A stretch of DNA of 64,000 nt, taken from positions 1,860,001-1,924,000 of the forward strand of contig CM059622.1 in the NCBI GenBank assembly GCA_030435675.1. The letters are read 5' to 3'. The DNA is from Steinernema hermaphroditum (lineage: Eukaryota > Nematoda > Chromadorea > Rhabditida > Steinernematidae). The notes under the pieces are model-generated. The model was not told the DNA's origin and made no database searches. It worked only from the letters and a program-made list of their open reading frames with translations. This document shows, piece after piece, positions 34,081 to 45,766 of the stretch. Positions within the stretch are counted from its first letter, which is position 1; each line of letters opens with the position of its first letter. A program made the translations under genes and the position numbers.

Positions 34081-35597
34081 ATGCGTCGTTGCGCGAAGAA
34101 ACCGAAGAAACGAACACTGAAGCAGACAATGGAGAGCGTCGAGTTGCCACCGACTGCAACGCCACCTTCAGGTTAGTGAGTTCTCTTTGTACGCTCAATA
34201 ATCATATCACAGGGGACAAAACTCCCAAGCGACAAAATAAGGAGACAGTGATGCATTCTGGGAAGAAGATTAAGAACAAGGAGAAGTCGCCAGGAAATGG
34301 TTCGCTGAAAAAACGAAAAAGGAAGCATATGACGAAGAAGACGCAGAAAGACGAGTCACTGGGCCCAGAGCGGCAGCTGAAGATGGGAACGGTGATACGA
34401 TCGAAGAAGCGCGAGTACGGCGTGTTCCGTGTTATCGGACACGGTACGTTCGGAAACGTCTACGAGATTCGAGACAAGCAAGGGAAGCTCTACGCTATGA
34501 AGACAGAAAGTGTCAGCGAGTTCCCGAAAGGACGGTTGACAGTGAGTACTTTTAAGTGATACGAGCCTGAACCCCTCTTTTCAGTACGAGATTGTCGCCT
34601 ACGAATTGATCACGAAGCAGAAGAAGCAGAATCCTGAGACGGTCAGCCATTTGCTGAGCATGCAGGATTACGGCGTTGACCTCTCATATCGGTTTGTGGT
34701 TATGACGTATGCGGGATCGAACTTAGAGGACCTGCTCAGAGAGATGGACATCAGGTACGGTGAAACAAAGGTTTTGATGTATAAGACATCGGTTGTGCTT
34801 TACAAGAAGAATCAGTTATAAAGTTTATCCTGCTTGTCACTGTAATGTGAACTTTTTAGTATAAAGACGGCTGTTCGCCTGTGTATCCAGAGTTTCGAAG
34901 CCATCCAGCAGCTCCACAAGATCGGATTTCTGCACCGGGACATCAAGCCTGCGAACTTCGTCATCGGAAAGGAATCCTTGGACCAGCGGCAACTGTACCT
35001 CGTCGACCACGGCATGGGGCTGCACTACACCGTCTTTAGCACCCACACGCCCGAGCAGTCGTGTTTTAAGTTCGTCGGCACGCTCACCTATGCCTCTCGT
35101 GCGGCACATCTCTCAAACATGCAAGGAAGAAAAGACGACTTGGAGTCGTGGTTCTACATGGTGGGCTTTTGGCACTCTGTTACTCCTTTAATCAGCCTCT
35201 TTAGTGCTTGGAATTCTTCGACTCCGATATTCTCCCCTGGGCGAAGGAGTGCTGCGAGAAGAAGTGTGGCGAAATGAAGAAGAAGCTCTTCCGTGAACCT
35301 CTTGGTTATCTGCGCGAGATGCCCACCTGCTTTCAGTATTTCCCGATGCTGATCAATGCGATGGAAACGGATGACGAGCCGAAATACAATACGTTCAAGG
35401 AGGTGCTGATGACGCTGGCCCTCAGCGAACAGGTCGACTTCGACGAGCCCTTCGAGTGGGAGACCGCATCGCAAAATGAACGGGCGCCATCGAAGAACGC
35501 AAAGGACAAAAATGACCATGGATATGTGTTTCTGAACGCGCTGCGTAACGGAGACGACCAGCCGAAGCAGGGGACTCCGAAAAAAAAGCAAGCCTGA
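34081..35597 (+). CDS. Casein kinase 1-like protein with DHG in place of DFG
   Basis: Five exons (34081-34171, 34213-34541, 34585-34754, 34860-35160, 35205-35597) join to 427 aa. A basic lysine-rich N-terminal extension of about 100 residues precedes the kinase fold. The motifs are the glycine loop GHGTFGNV, YAMKTE (lysine near residue 127), FLHRDIKPANF (near 221), LVDHGMG (near 245), GTLTYASRAAH and DDLESWFYM. The last two are typical of the CK1/TTBK group, which is strongly expanded in nematodes and often sperm-linked. The DFG phenylalanine is histidine, but lysine, HRD aspartate and metal-binding aspartate are present, so activity is plausible. The tail is charged and carries no lipidation motif. 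Confidence 0.88.
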
Positions 35598-35961
35598 AAA
35601 TGATTATATTTTCCTTGAACGGGTCAAGCATAAATAGCTTACTAAATATGCTTCTCTTGTCTTACGTCGGTTTAATTAGGCCAGAAAAGAGAGAACCCTT
35701 CGAAACTATGAGTGTCGACTGCTCTGCAAAGTCAATAATCTCATGTTCACGATTTCCCTTATAATGCTGGTTGCTTTACATTCTCTGCATGACACGATCG
35801 ACATAAATGTCTTCTACCAGTATAATCCTTACCACAGGCTGAGTTAACTGGAACTGCTGGATGATCTACCGCATCCTTTGTAAAATCTGTCTAGACCATC
35901 TACTCGTCTCGTTTGAGTGTCCTTCAGCGGTTCTTACTCGACTTCATTCGACGACAGGTCC
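35598..35961. other. Intergenic, nothing recognised
   Basis: Short spacer between the kinase and the homeodomain-like gene on the same strand. No acceptor close enough to suggest an operon link was identified. Confidence 0.35.
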
Positions 35962-36756
35962 ATGACACCGACTGGTCGTTCCACTGACTTTGAAGTGAGT
36001 TCCCTCTCTCTGTTCTCTCCATGATGAACGTTTCAGAAAATGACGAAGAACAGCTCTTTAGTGCGAAAGCCGTGGATGAAGAAGTGTCTGTTCACCGTGA
36101 GGTTCCCGGACGAAGGCGACAGCTGGAAGGTGGCGCAAAACTTCGCGCAGAAGACGACGATCGCCGCTGCGATCCGATGCATCCTTGAACCGGAGTTGGG
36201 TACGGTCTGGGTGGACGTGAACCGCTTCGACACCGGCAGCAACCGACTCGTCTGGTTATCCGAGATGAAGGTTTGCACGGAGTATTGCGTCAATGGGGAG
36301 CGCTACGAGCTGCGCTGCTGGAAGGAGAGGCCGGCCATTCGCGGGTGGTGGTCGCTAGTGGTGAGCAGGCCACAGCATTTAGGAACTAACTCCTCGGTGA
36401 CAACTGTCCGTTCCAAGAAGTTCTCGACGGCCGAGTCAACTACAGAGACGTACATTTCTGATGCCGATGATCAGAAAGCCAGCAGTAAGTATTCAATTCA
36501 GTGTTGTTCCCAAATCTCTTTTGCAGCGAGATCTCTCGGATACAGCCTGCGACCTGAAGATCCGAACTACGACGCTGATCGGCACAACTACCTACTGAAG
36601 ACCTTCGACGTCATAGCTACCCCATCCCCGGAAGTAATCGAGGATATCGCTGGTAGGCTGAAGATGTCCACTCATCGTGTCCGAAAGTGGTTCACCAATC
36701 GTAAGGCTCACATGACCAGTAAGGAACTTCGCAAGAACAAGGAAGCCTTTTGCTAA
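35962..36756 (+). CDS. Divergent homeodomain-like protein
   Basis: Three exons (35962-35994, 36037-36484, 36527-36756) join to 236 aa. The C-terminal 60 residues contain DADRHNYLLKTFDV, PSPEVIEDIAGRLKM and STHRVRKWFTNRKAHM. The last block has the W-F-x-N-R pattern of a homeodomain recognition helix, with W near residue 215. The N-terminal 100 residues (CLFTVRFPDEGDSW, ILEPELGTVWVDVNRF, YCVNGERYELRCW) form a compact globular-looking domain I do not recognise. The first homeodomain helix is poorly conserved, so the protein is an atypical or degenerate member. A DNA-binding role is likely but not certain. Confidence 0.72.
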
Positions 36757-36832
36757 GCATATTACAGTGGAATTCTAGCTAATAAATGTGTGTATCCAAC
36801 AAGAGGTTACTTACAACAACAAGATATATTAC

Positions 36833-39074
36833 TTATTCTTCTTAGTTTCAACACTTTTTGTCGTCTTCTTCTGATCACAATCAGAGTGGGGCGCTTTAAT
36901 CGCGTCTTGCTTCTTGACACCATTTGGGTTTTCCAAAGAGGTACCGAATTCGTTCACCCGCTTAGGATCGACCTTGTAGATCCATCGTTGATAGAGGTAG
37001 ATCTAAAACGACTGACTACATCAATCAGTCATGCCCAGAGCGACTTACAAGAAAAATGATATCATCTCGGAAACATCCTAATCTGTACATCATGGGCATA
37101 CGAATGACAAAAGCAAACAAGTCGTCAATGAAGGTGTTGATAAACTTATAGGTCATCATTCGCCATGGCAGATGAGCTACGGACTTCAGCTTGTAGTTAA
37201 TGAAGAGCTAAACAAAGCAAGCCGTCGAAAGATTCAAGTGCTTCTGGCACACCTGTGGAGTCATCATGATGAATCCGAACGTCAAGAAGAAGCTGTACAT
37301 CATGCTTAGGATCCAGCTGTACCATCCGCGCTGTTCAACATACAGCAAAGTGTAGGCGGCATAGGCAATTACCAACGGATACAGGAGCCAGGAGAGATAT
37401 TTGAAAGCGAGCTGGAAAGATATGGACCATGAAGCAGGGCCAAATGTATATTTCAGATACCTGGTCGTATTCTCTAGTTGACGACTTAATATATGATCCT
37501 TTGTCGGAAAACGTGACCTTAGGAACAAAGCCAAAGATCTTGTTTCCGAGGTCGACGTGAATATCAAGACACTTGGAAATCTTCCATACTTCAATGAGCA
37601 TGGCAGCGGCGACATTTGCGATGACAACCCAACTGGCGTCATTGTCGTAAACGTACAGCAACATCACGCAGAACTGGAAGATATTGAAGAGGACGGAGCG
37701 GACAGAAAGACCTTCAAGACTGTCGCAGTTACGCCAAAATTCAATGTCATTCTTGAATGCCAAATATTCGAAGATGATGTGCAGCACTGTGGCAATTATA
37801 GTAATTCCTGTAACATAATAACATTAGAACACAATTCTTAGTTTCCATCAATTTTACCCAGCAGATACGGGTTCGTTTCAAGCAAAGCTACTTTGATGGC
37901 ATCCATATCATCTTCGCCTTCCTCAAGTTTCTCCCCACTGAGCATCGTCGATAGGAAACCTTGCGTCTAAATAATTATACACACTTAGTGGACGCATTCA
38001 GATTTTTTGGCATACATATTCCGATGTGAAAATTTGCATTCTGGACAAGGAGAGTGGTGCATACGTCAGTGTGAGGTTAACGTTCTTAACAGTTTCGTTG
38101 ATAGGGAAGTATTGCGAGCCAAGATTCCAGAAGTCATTGAAGAAGATGATCGGCTTGTACTGGGTGGCATTTTCGCCAACGAATTTAACGGCCTCATCGT
38201 ACGGAGCATCTAATTGATCTAAATCTCCAAATACAAATGTTGTTATCGAGAAATACGAACCTTTCGTCCATTTATATTGATCAACAATGAGGTTGACTGT
38301 GAGATTAGGGTGCCAGTAGTTGAGAATCTCCACAGGCGAAAGTTCGGCCTTGGCCAAATCCTCTTCGCTCTGCTCACTAAACCCAGTGAGCAAGTTGGCC
38401 GTCTTTTTGTACAGTTTCTTCTTGTACTTGTTGAGTTGATAAATTTCGTGCGCTACCTGAAGTCGGAATACATTTCAGTGCAATCAAGGAAACGGTTCAC
38501 AATGACCTCGTCTTCCTCATATCCTTCTTCGCTTGGATTGTGTGCATTGCCGTGCTTTGTCACGAACACGTGCAGGTAAAGAGAGCCGTTGCGCAGCAGA
38601 ACATCCGGAGTCGGAAAACTGATTGTTTTCTCGAGTGAGCCATCGGCGTTAGGGCCTGATGACCAGTCACCATACATCAGATTCATTTCACACCAGATCA
38701 AGAGATCGGGATCGCCGAAATCATGGACCGTAGCTTTCTGAAAATGTACACAAAATCGTCAGAATTTGCAACGACTAAAGTACTGATTCAGAGAGGTACA
38801 TGTGAAAGTCGAAGAGTTGCCCGTCGGGGAAGATATTCGTCGCCATTCCATACGTTTTTCCAGAACTCGCTGGCGCTCGTATGTATTTCCAAAATGCCGA
38901 GAACGCGTAGAGCAAAGCCAAACGGTAAGCTATTCTTCTGATCCATGCGAGCAGGTCAGGTTGCTGACGCTAGAAATAGAACTATCAGAACAACTCCTAA
39001 ATCAGCAAACTAACAGCGGCTGGTACAGCCCCGGCGTCGCCCCGCCTGGTTATTGGTGCAGTGGACCTGGCCAT
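36833..39074 (-). CDS. CLPTM1: CLPTM1-family multipass membrane protein
   Basis: The first exon MARSTAPITRRGDAG is spliced to QPDLLAWIRRIAYRLALLYA. Then come NIFPDGQLFDFHMYLSES, YGDWSSGPNADGS, YWHPNLTVNLIVDQY, IIFFNDFWNLGSQYFPINET and VALLETNPYLL. The membrane core has AFKNDIEFWRNCDSLEGLS, SVRSVLFNIFQF, QRGWYSWILSMMYSF, TPQLFINYKLKSVAHLPWRM and IYLYQRWIYKVDPKRVNEFG. These blocks are diagnostic of CLPTM1. The family is linked to ER/Golgi retention of receptors and to lipid scrambling. A lysine-rich C-terminus (VETKKNK) resembles a dilysine-type ER signal, which is inference. Only the tail is shorter than in vertebrates. Confidence 0.95.
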
Positions 39075-39857
39075 GGACCTGAAATATGGAACGATTAAAC
39101 AGTTCTACGCACAACACTAAGCCAATTAAGTCAAAATAAAATGGCACGAAAAGCCCCCAAATGAGAAGGATTTCTTATCGTCGTTGACGGACCGCTTACA
39201 CTGTCTATGTCTGCCGGTCTTCTAAAAGTTCAAACAGTCTTGTCTCCGATTTGAGACAGTAGACAAACTTTTGCAACAAGTTGAACGTCTGCGACAAATG
39301 TCTGCCTCGTTGCACTTTGCCTGACATTCAAGCATCGCGCGGTGAGCGTCCCACCACGAAATTTTGGGCGCTTTCTTTTCGCTGACCTCTCCCTATTGTT
39401 GAATGTCACCTCTTTTTTCCTCCACCTCAGAAGCGCTCTTCAAATCGTCGTCCAAAAAGCATCAGCTCGCCGGCTGAAGAGAAAAATCATCTTTTTTACC
39501 ACTCGTAGAACAGTCATCTTCTACTTTTCGCCGTTTCTCCACAGAGCAGGTCCAGAATACATCTTCGATCGCCCTTTTCCATGCCAACCTCCAACCCTCT
39601 TTCGTCTTCTGATCCCATAATCTTTCCGTATCGAAGTCCTCCCTGGGAAGTGCCTCTTTTAAAGCCCCAGCACCGCCCCACTTCACATAAAACTGGCTAT
39701 ATTCAGAAGCTCGAGGGCAAACGACGGAAAGAGTTAGATTCAGATTAGATTTAGTGGCTGTTTCAGTTTTACTCGCCCTTCAAATTTATAAATAGCTTCT
39801 CACCATATCTCAATATGGAAGCGATTACGCTACACATATCACGTATTTGATAGGGTG
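39075..39857. other. Intergenic, nothing recognised
   Basis: About 780 bases between CLPTM1 and the 3' end of the acidic secreted gene. Frames at 39342-39686 on both strands show no motif. The left part is the likely CLPTM1 promoter. Confidence 0.4.
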
Positions 39858-41018
39858 CTAAAACTCATCGTGTGGCTCCTTCTTTTTCTCATTGCCTTCC
39901 TCTTTGTGTTCACCGCCATCCGAGCTGTCGGTGATCTTCTCCTCCGAAGACTGATCTGGACTCGTATCTTCCGGCTCATCTTCAGTGGTGTTCTGTCCAC
40001 TTTCCTGATCGTCCCCAGTGCATTCGAGTTCTTCTGGGTTGGCGCTGCCGAAATGAGGGCCATCTTGCGTTGTCATCCCATTTGAAGCTTCATGGACGCC
40101 CTCAGACTCTGCGTGATCGATGCTGGAAGACGACTGAAGATCTTCCCGAGGATCGATCACGGTCTCGCACTTCTTAGGTCCGTGGCAGTAGCAGGTCTTA
40201 AGAACCCATTTGCCATCCTCTCTCTTATATCCCGAAGTCCACATAACACTCCCCTAAACTTTAAGTTTAAAAGGAGAGGAACACAGGATCCATCTCACAT
40301 TTTCTTTCTGAGCCTCGGCGGCTCCAGATTCTTGAACTCCATCCTGAGCATGTACGTCATTGTCCGTCTTCTCCTCTGTAGTCATCTCGGTCCAATTGTC
40401 GTCCTCACAGATCTTTATCGTTTCAGTCTTTGCACCATCACAACTTGTAAGCACAGTGCATTTGGTGTCCAGATCTTGGTTATCAGTAACACATCCCTAA
40501 TACATAGTGTGTCCTTTGGAGGGACCGTTTTGGGGAAACATTGGAATACCTCGCTTTGAGGCGACGGTGCTTTACCCAACGCATCGGCATCTCCACCTTC
40601 GCTAGTCCCTTTCTCATCCGATTGAACGATCGTATTACCCTCCTTTCCAAGCTCCTCATCTATCTGGTCCGATTCCTAAGCGTTCACTCTCTAAATTGAG
40701 TCCAAACAGGCTAGTCTACCGCTGAAGAAGAGGAGATCTGTGATATCCAACAGTCGGGAGGACCTTCATGATTAAGCTCCACGTCATCTGCATCTTCTTT
40801 TTGAATCGCTTTCTCGACGAACTCGAACACTTCTTGGTCATCATTGACATCCTCTCCCTCCGAATAAGGAGTACAAAGTGGCGGTTTGTACGCCGAAACC
40901 ACAGGGCATATCTTGAGACTGGTCTGCTAAACGGATACGGTAGGTCATGGGTTGGCCGAGGACAAATTACGGCGGATATAAAAAAAGATACGAAACAGAA
41001 GAGAAGAACGGCCTTCAT
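39858..41018 (-). CDS. Small secreted acidic cysteine-containing protein
   Basis: Five exons can be joined, with all introns in phase 0. The order is signal peptide MKAVLLFCFVSFFISA, then QTSLKICPVVSAYKPPLCTP with an acidic stretch, ESDQIDEELGKEGNTIV, GCVTDNQDLDTKCTVLTSC, and GSVMWTSGYKRED with CYCHGPKKCETV. The last exon is a long acidic, serine/glutamate-rich tail ending EPHDEF at 39858. Cysteine pairs recur about once per exon, which suggests a modular extracellular protein built from phase-0 exons. No family is recognised. With its two small secreted neighbours at 41599 and 42286 it forms a run of probable secreted proteins. The start is fixed by the signal peptide. Confidence 0.72.
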
Positions 41019-41598
41019 TGTGGCCCACGTCGATGTGAATGGAGGCGCAACGTGGGAGCTCCGAACTCGCGTTGCCAGGAAGCGCCCTGGTTACTGAAAG
41101 CGTCATTACGGCGGACACGAAACGTTGCCGTCCCTCGAACGTGCACTTACGTTTGCAGCCTGCAGAGGAATCGAAAAATTCATCGAACCATATGCAGTTG
41201 TACACTGGATGCAAGCTTAATGATCCTTTCAACTGGACGCCCCACGACCGAAATCTTCGCCGAGATCTTCAAGAACATGGCTTTTTCCCCCCATCACATC
41301 AGGGACAGAGGACTGGCCCTTGTGACACAAAATCCTCGCTATTTTCATCTTGATGCACGTGCACATAACCTTTCAGCGATGCCCACGCATTTAAACATCT
41401 GTGCGCAAAGGCATTCATGCGTTAATCCCAGGCGCCTGGCCCGTCGGGAAACGTTTCAAAGTTGTTGGCTGTCGTGGAGAGCAAAGAGCGCTCTCTTAAT
41501 CTTCCTGTTGATTGCTCTCTGGTGCGTTCTTGAAGCTTATTTCTTTAAAAATCATAGTAAGAGACAGAGAACACCTCGCCTCATTCATGGTCCTTGAA
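41019..41598 (+). other. Region of uncertain coding status
   Basis: A long plus-strand frame (40947-41597) crosses this spacer. It ends with a hydrophobic stretch (SALLIFLLIALWCVLEAYFF) but lacks a signal peptide, an acceptor and consistent codon use, and its first part overlaps the opposite-strand signal-peptide exon. I regard it as probable chance, though a small membrane protein at 41280-41597 cannot be excluded. Confidence 0.3.
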
Positions 41599-41963
41599 AT
41601 GTGGACTAATGGCGCCATAATTGCCCTCTTCCTTCTCGATGTAAAATGGCTTAAAAGTTCCCCTAGTTGACGTGAGTTTAGGCCTGTACAACGCAGCTCT
41701 ACGACAATGGAATCGACTGCGAAAAGACCGAAGTTGTACCCACAGAAGACTCAGAAGATGATGACCTCCAGAAGATAGAGGTTAGGTGCGTCAACGGCTG
41801 GGAGAACGTGCTCGATGAGGAGAGTCGAATCTATCGACGTGAGCGTCTTACGAAGCCGAAGGTCATAAGTAGCTATTACGTGGATAAGAACACTCGTGGA
41901 AGTGAGAAGAAACCCACCAAGAGATCGACTTGTACAATGGGAAGGCGGAAGAACGAACTGTGA
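41599..41963 (+). CDS. Small secreted cysteine-containing protein
   Basis: Two exons (41599-41640 and 41682-41963) join in phase 0 to 107 aa. Exon 1 is a signal-like MWTNGAIIALFLLD. Exon 2 starts ACTTQLYDNGIDCEK, continues through an acidic stretch (VPTEDSEDDDLQKIEVRC) and ends in a basic tail (TMGRRKNEL). Four cysteines are present. The layout (signal in a tiny first exon, 41-base intron, phase 0) is the same as in the neighbours at 39858-41018 and 42286-42693. It is not homologous to anything I recognise. Confidence 0.6.
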
Positions 41964-41997
41964 GGTTGTATAAGATATCGTGGAGTGTAAACCTGTA

Positions 41998-42069
41998 TCC
42001 TCGGTAGTATAGTGGTGAGTATCCGCGCCTGTCACGTGCGAGACCCGGGTTCGATTCCCGGCCGGGGAG
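41998..42069 (+). tRNA. tRNA-Asp (GTC)
   Basis: A complete cloverleaf with acceptor TCCTCGG pairing CCGGGGA (one T-G pair), D-arm region GTATAGTGGTGAGTATC, and anticodon loop CTGTCAC flanked by a CGCGC/GTGCG stem. The T-arm contains GGTTCGATTCC. A T-run follows within 10 bases as pol III terminator. An identical gene lies at 50218-50289 on the other strand. Confidence 0.96.
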
Positions 42070-42285
42070 TAACTTTTTCTCTTCACGAACACTACACTTT
42101 TTTTGTCACTTTACACTACTAGGTCGTCTCAATCAGTGCCATATAGCGCTTCAGCAGCAGACCTGACGGATTTAGCTTTTAGTCGCCAAGGAGTCGTCAT
42201 AGAGAGGCGACGTCGTCACAGACAGCGCCTCCCGAAACGTCTCATTTCACATTTTAACATTTCGTAAAGCGGTCGTATTCTGGAT

Positions 42286-42693
42286 ATGCGTCTCTCTGTC
42301 TTCTGCGGTCTCACCTTCATTGTAGCCTTTTCCATCGCTGCAGAGGTACATATGAGATGAGTGATGTAATGTGCCCCGTAATCATAGGTGCGGGGCAAGC
42401 CGGAGGTCGTGTACTGTTCGACGGCCGTGTCTCACAACGGCACCAAAAAGGAAGTGAAGAGAGAAGTCGTCACGTTTCCCTCACTGAAGGACTTAATCCA
42501 GGGAAAGGCCGTCCTTCCGAAGAAAGCAGAGAATCTCGTACAGATGGAGGCACCTGATTGTATCTTCACTATCGCAGTGGATGATGATACCGGTGACAAC
42601 AGATTCGCCAGGATCGCTAAGAGGGAAATCAACATGGAGCTCCCACCCGTTCAAGAACTCTGCGCAACATCGATTCAGATCGAGAAATCATAG
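42286..42693 (+). CDS. Small secreted protein
   Basis: Exons 42286-42345 and 42388-42693 join in phase 0 to 121 aa. Exon 1 encodes a clean signal peptide (MRLSVFCGLTFIVAFSIAAE). The mature part (VRGKPEVVYCSTAVSHNGTK, then FPSLKDLIQGKAVLP and DCIFTIAVDDDTGDN) has three cysteines and one N-glycosylation-like site (NGT). The fold is unknown. It lies about 220 bases downstream of the tRNA-Asp and is the third small secreted gene in a row. Confidence 0.72.
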
Positions 42694-42759
42694 AAAACGC
42701 GTCAGAGATAGATATGCTATGTTAGTTACCCGGATTACAATATGTCAGTATCACGTTAG

Positions 42760-43804
42760 TTACGCGACACTCTTGCGATAAACGTCGATGTTCTGTCGGG
42801 TGCCGGGAGAAGATCCGATATTTTCATTTTGTTCGATCCAGTCGGCGACTTCGTTGGCGTAGGTGTATCCGTCGGCCGCGTTTTCGGACATGGGTTGATA
42901 GCCGGTGGTCTGAAACAATATTCACATTTACATTCCAGTAACCGTCGCAATATTAACCACCGTTTCGAAGAGGAAAGCGGCAATCAGCTCAACGATGCAG
43001 AAAGCGATGACCATCAGCGACGTGTAGAATGCGCTATCGAAGATTCCAACGGTGATTTCCAGTGCTCCCCTGAGAAACGCTAATCCTGAAAAGAATAACT
43101 TGTTGTAGGGAGAAACAGAGATCCGCAATCGTACCGACGACGACAATGATCCAAGCAATTAAGTTCAACACCGCGACGATACGGTAACGCTTCTCGTTCC
43201 AAACATGATCGGCCTCGACGATTCGATAAGCTGCCCAGATGATGAACAGAAGGCCGATCGAGGAGAATGTCGCTGGGGTGATGAGTTGGGCGGGGTGCCG
43301 ACAGCTGGGCGGGTCGCCGCTTGGACAGAAACGATCCACCCACCGGAGCACAGCGATTTTGTAGTAAACGACGGATTCCGACTCGGGGAAGAGGTCGCTG
43401 CGGAATTTGGAGTGGTTACTGGGCGCCGTGAATTTGTCCTTGACTATTTCAGCGGGCAGCACGAAAATGTACATAAACACGGCGATGGCGATCATGAACT
43501 GGATCCATTTGATTGTGAACAGGACCACCAAACCGGGAGGCATTCGGCCTGAAAGGGAGAATCATAACGAGCCAAAAATTTTGAAAACTGTCGTGATCTG
43601 CGAGCTAGAAGGATTTCGCCCAATCAAGTTTCAATGTTCAAAAAATTGCACCGCAACCTCAGAATCTGCACAACTATCAAAATCCCTAGTACAACGAATC
43701 TGTCAATCACTTCTGAACTCGACACCAGGGAAGGGCACAGATCAAATCCACTCAAAATCGGCGATAAAAGAATACTTACGTGACGAAGGGGTTCCAAACG
43801 CCAT
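42760..43804 (-). CDS. Four-transmembrane protein, nematode type
   Basis: The chain is a short first exon (MAFGTPSS), then RMPPGLVVLFTIKWIQFMIA and VFMYIFVLPAEIV. An extracellular loop with DRFCPSGDPPSCRHP contains two cysteines. It is followed by IGLLFIIWAAYRIVEADHVW, VAVLNLIAWIIVVVG, LAFLRGALEITVGIFDSA and LMVIAFCIVELIAAFLF. The last exon is a soluble tail (TTGYQPMSENAADGY, ending VYRKSVA). Four hydrophobic segments with a cysteine-bearing first loop recall MARVEL- or tetraspan-type proteins, but I cannot name the family. The splice sites are canonical and in frame. Confidence 0.75.
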
Positions 43805-44143
43805 TTTGTTCGATTGATTCTGCAAGGCAGTGAATGGCAGAAATCGACCGATCGACGAGGTGCTGCGAAGCCGACTGGCAGGGTCGGACGAGAGACAGAA
43901 GAGTGTCTCGAAATCGGCCAAATCGCGATCCGTCTGCGCGGCCGCGGTCCTACCACGAATGGCTTGCGAATAGACACATGGCTGGCAGTGGGCGATTTTT
44001 CTTGTTTTCAGAGGGATTGGAGTTGTTTGCTTGGATTTTCGCTTCATTTTGGAGTTTTGACTTGTTTCATCGCCATATTGGCTATACATAATGTGTGTCA
44101 TCCAATTTCAGGTCTATTCGCTCGTTTTGGACTTCACTTCGCA

Positions 44144-45609
44144 ATGGTAAGCTTTCGGATTCGCGGTTGTGGATCGTAAATTACGATTTTCGGCTTGTTT
44201 TCGATATTTGAGTGTAATAGATCTGTTTTGGATGGAGGGAAGGGCCTAACTATCGCTTCTGTGTGGCCCCAGGTCACCAAATATGTGGAAAACTGACCTA
44301 TTTTGTCCAGAGATAAGCAATATATCGCTTAAGATGACCTTATGGAACATCTAAATTCTTTCAATCCGGTTCGAGTTCCGCTTTGCTCCAAATATTGAGC
44401 GTAGTGCATGCTCATGATAACAGCAAAAACATTTCCGATTTGTTGTTCATTCAAGTCTTCTCCTTTCAGGGTCGCTTCAGAAACACACAGAAGTTCAGCA
44501 AGAAGCATTTCAAGATTATCAAACAGACCGATGCCAGACTGTGAGTCATTCAGCGTCTTTTCTCACCTGCTGCCACATTTCAGAAAATCAGAAGAACGTG
44601 AGGTCAGAGAAAAGAAGGAAGACGAGCAAGCGATCAAGAAGAATGAAGCGTTAGTTGATCTATTACTTATATCAACTGCAAAGAGCAAGTTTCAGTCCCA
44701 AAATCTCGTCAGCGATGTTCCTGAAATACAACAACCAACTCGGCCCGCCATTCCACGTGCTCGTCGACACGAACTTCATCAACTTCTCTATCAAGGGCAA
44801 AATTGACATGATGACCGGATTCATGGATTGTTTGTACGCAAAAGGTTGACTGCTTGCGTTCTGGTACATGATTTGATGGCGACCTTTCAGTGATACCCTA
44901 CGTGACCGATTGCGTGGTTGGTGAATTGGAGAAGATGGGTCGCAAGTTCAAAATTGCGCTGAAACTCATCCGCGACAACCGATTCCAGCGGCTCGCTTGC
45001 AATCACAAAGGAATCTACGCTGACGACTGTATTGTTCAGCGAATTACTCAGGTATATGGGTTTTTCTTCGAATAGTTGATAAGTTGTTTTGCGTGACTTG
45101 AAGTGAAATTGATTTGGAAAACCTAGCTAAATCCAAAAGTGGCTGGAAATGTTTCTATGTCGCCTACTAGACCATGGGTTTATAATTGCGTCTCTGTCTT
45201 TCTACGCTGTCAGATAGACAATGTCGATTAGATATGAACTTTGCACGATATTGTTTAGCACTGTTTGTCTGCAGATTTACTAGACTTTAGACACATTGAA
45301 CTACTTTTTTGCTCATTTGTGACGCATATTGCAAAGTGAAGAGGTGGTACTTCCTCAAAATTGCAATTCCTGACAAGTTCTCGTGAATCTATTAAGCTTG
45401 ATCTATCTAAATTCTTATATTTTGCTGTCTCCCTGCTCTGCACTGCTAAACCCTCTCGCTTTCAGCACAAATGCTACATCGTGGCGACGAACGATCGAGA
45501 CCTGAAACGACGAATCCGCAAGATTCCCGGAGTTCCCATTCTCTACACGAAGCAGCACCGCTACTCGATCGAAAGAATGCCGGACGCTTACGGAGCGCCG
45601 AAGCTGTAA
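44144..45609 (+). CDS. FCF1: FCF1/Utp24 PIN-domain rRNA-processing protein
   Basis: Six exons (44144-44146, 44470-44540, 44584-44649, 44696-44844, 44891-45051, 45466-45609) join to 197 aa, essentially the family length. The core blocks are [84 protein letters not shown] and [12 protein letters not shown]. The acidic residues expected in the PIN site are present (VDTNF, GELEK, YADDC, NDRDL). FCF1 acts in the small-subunit processome in early pre-18S cleavages. The first exon holds only the start codon. The acceptor-like TTTCAG at about 44105-44110 may be an outron site. Confidence 0.95.
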
Positions 45610-45766
45610 TTGGCCGGTTTGTTTTGTTTGTTGTTATTGTTACGTTCCTCAGCATTGTTTCGTTTCTTGTTGATATACAATTTTATGCTCATTTTATTTC
45701 CAACTAACTATAGCTTCTTGGCTGACCAGTGCAACCGAACTCAAATATGTACACGGAGGGCGCCGT

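Noticed and set aside
40947..41597. 216-aa plus-strand frame
   Set aside because: Its first part is antisense to a signal-peptide exon and its codon pattern is irregular. Only the last hydrophobic stretch is protein-like.
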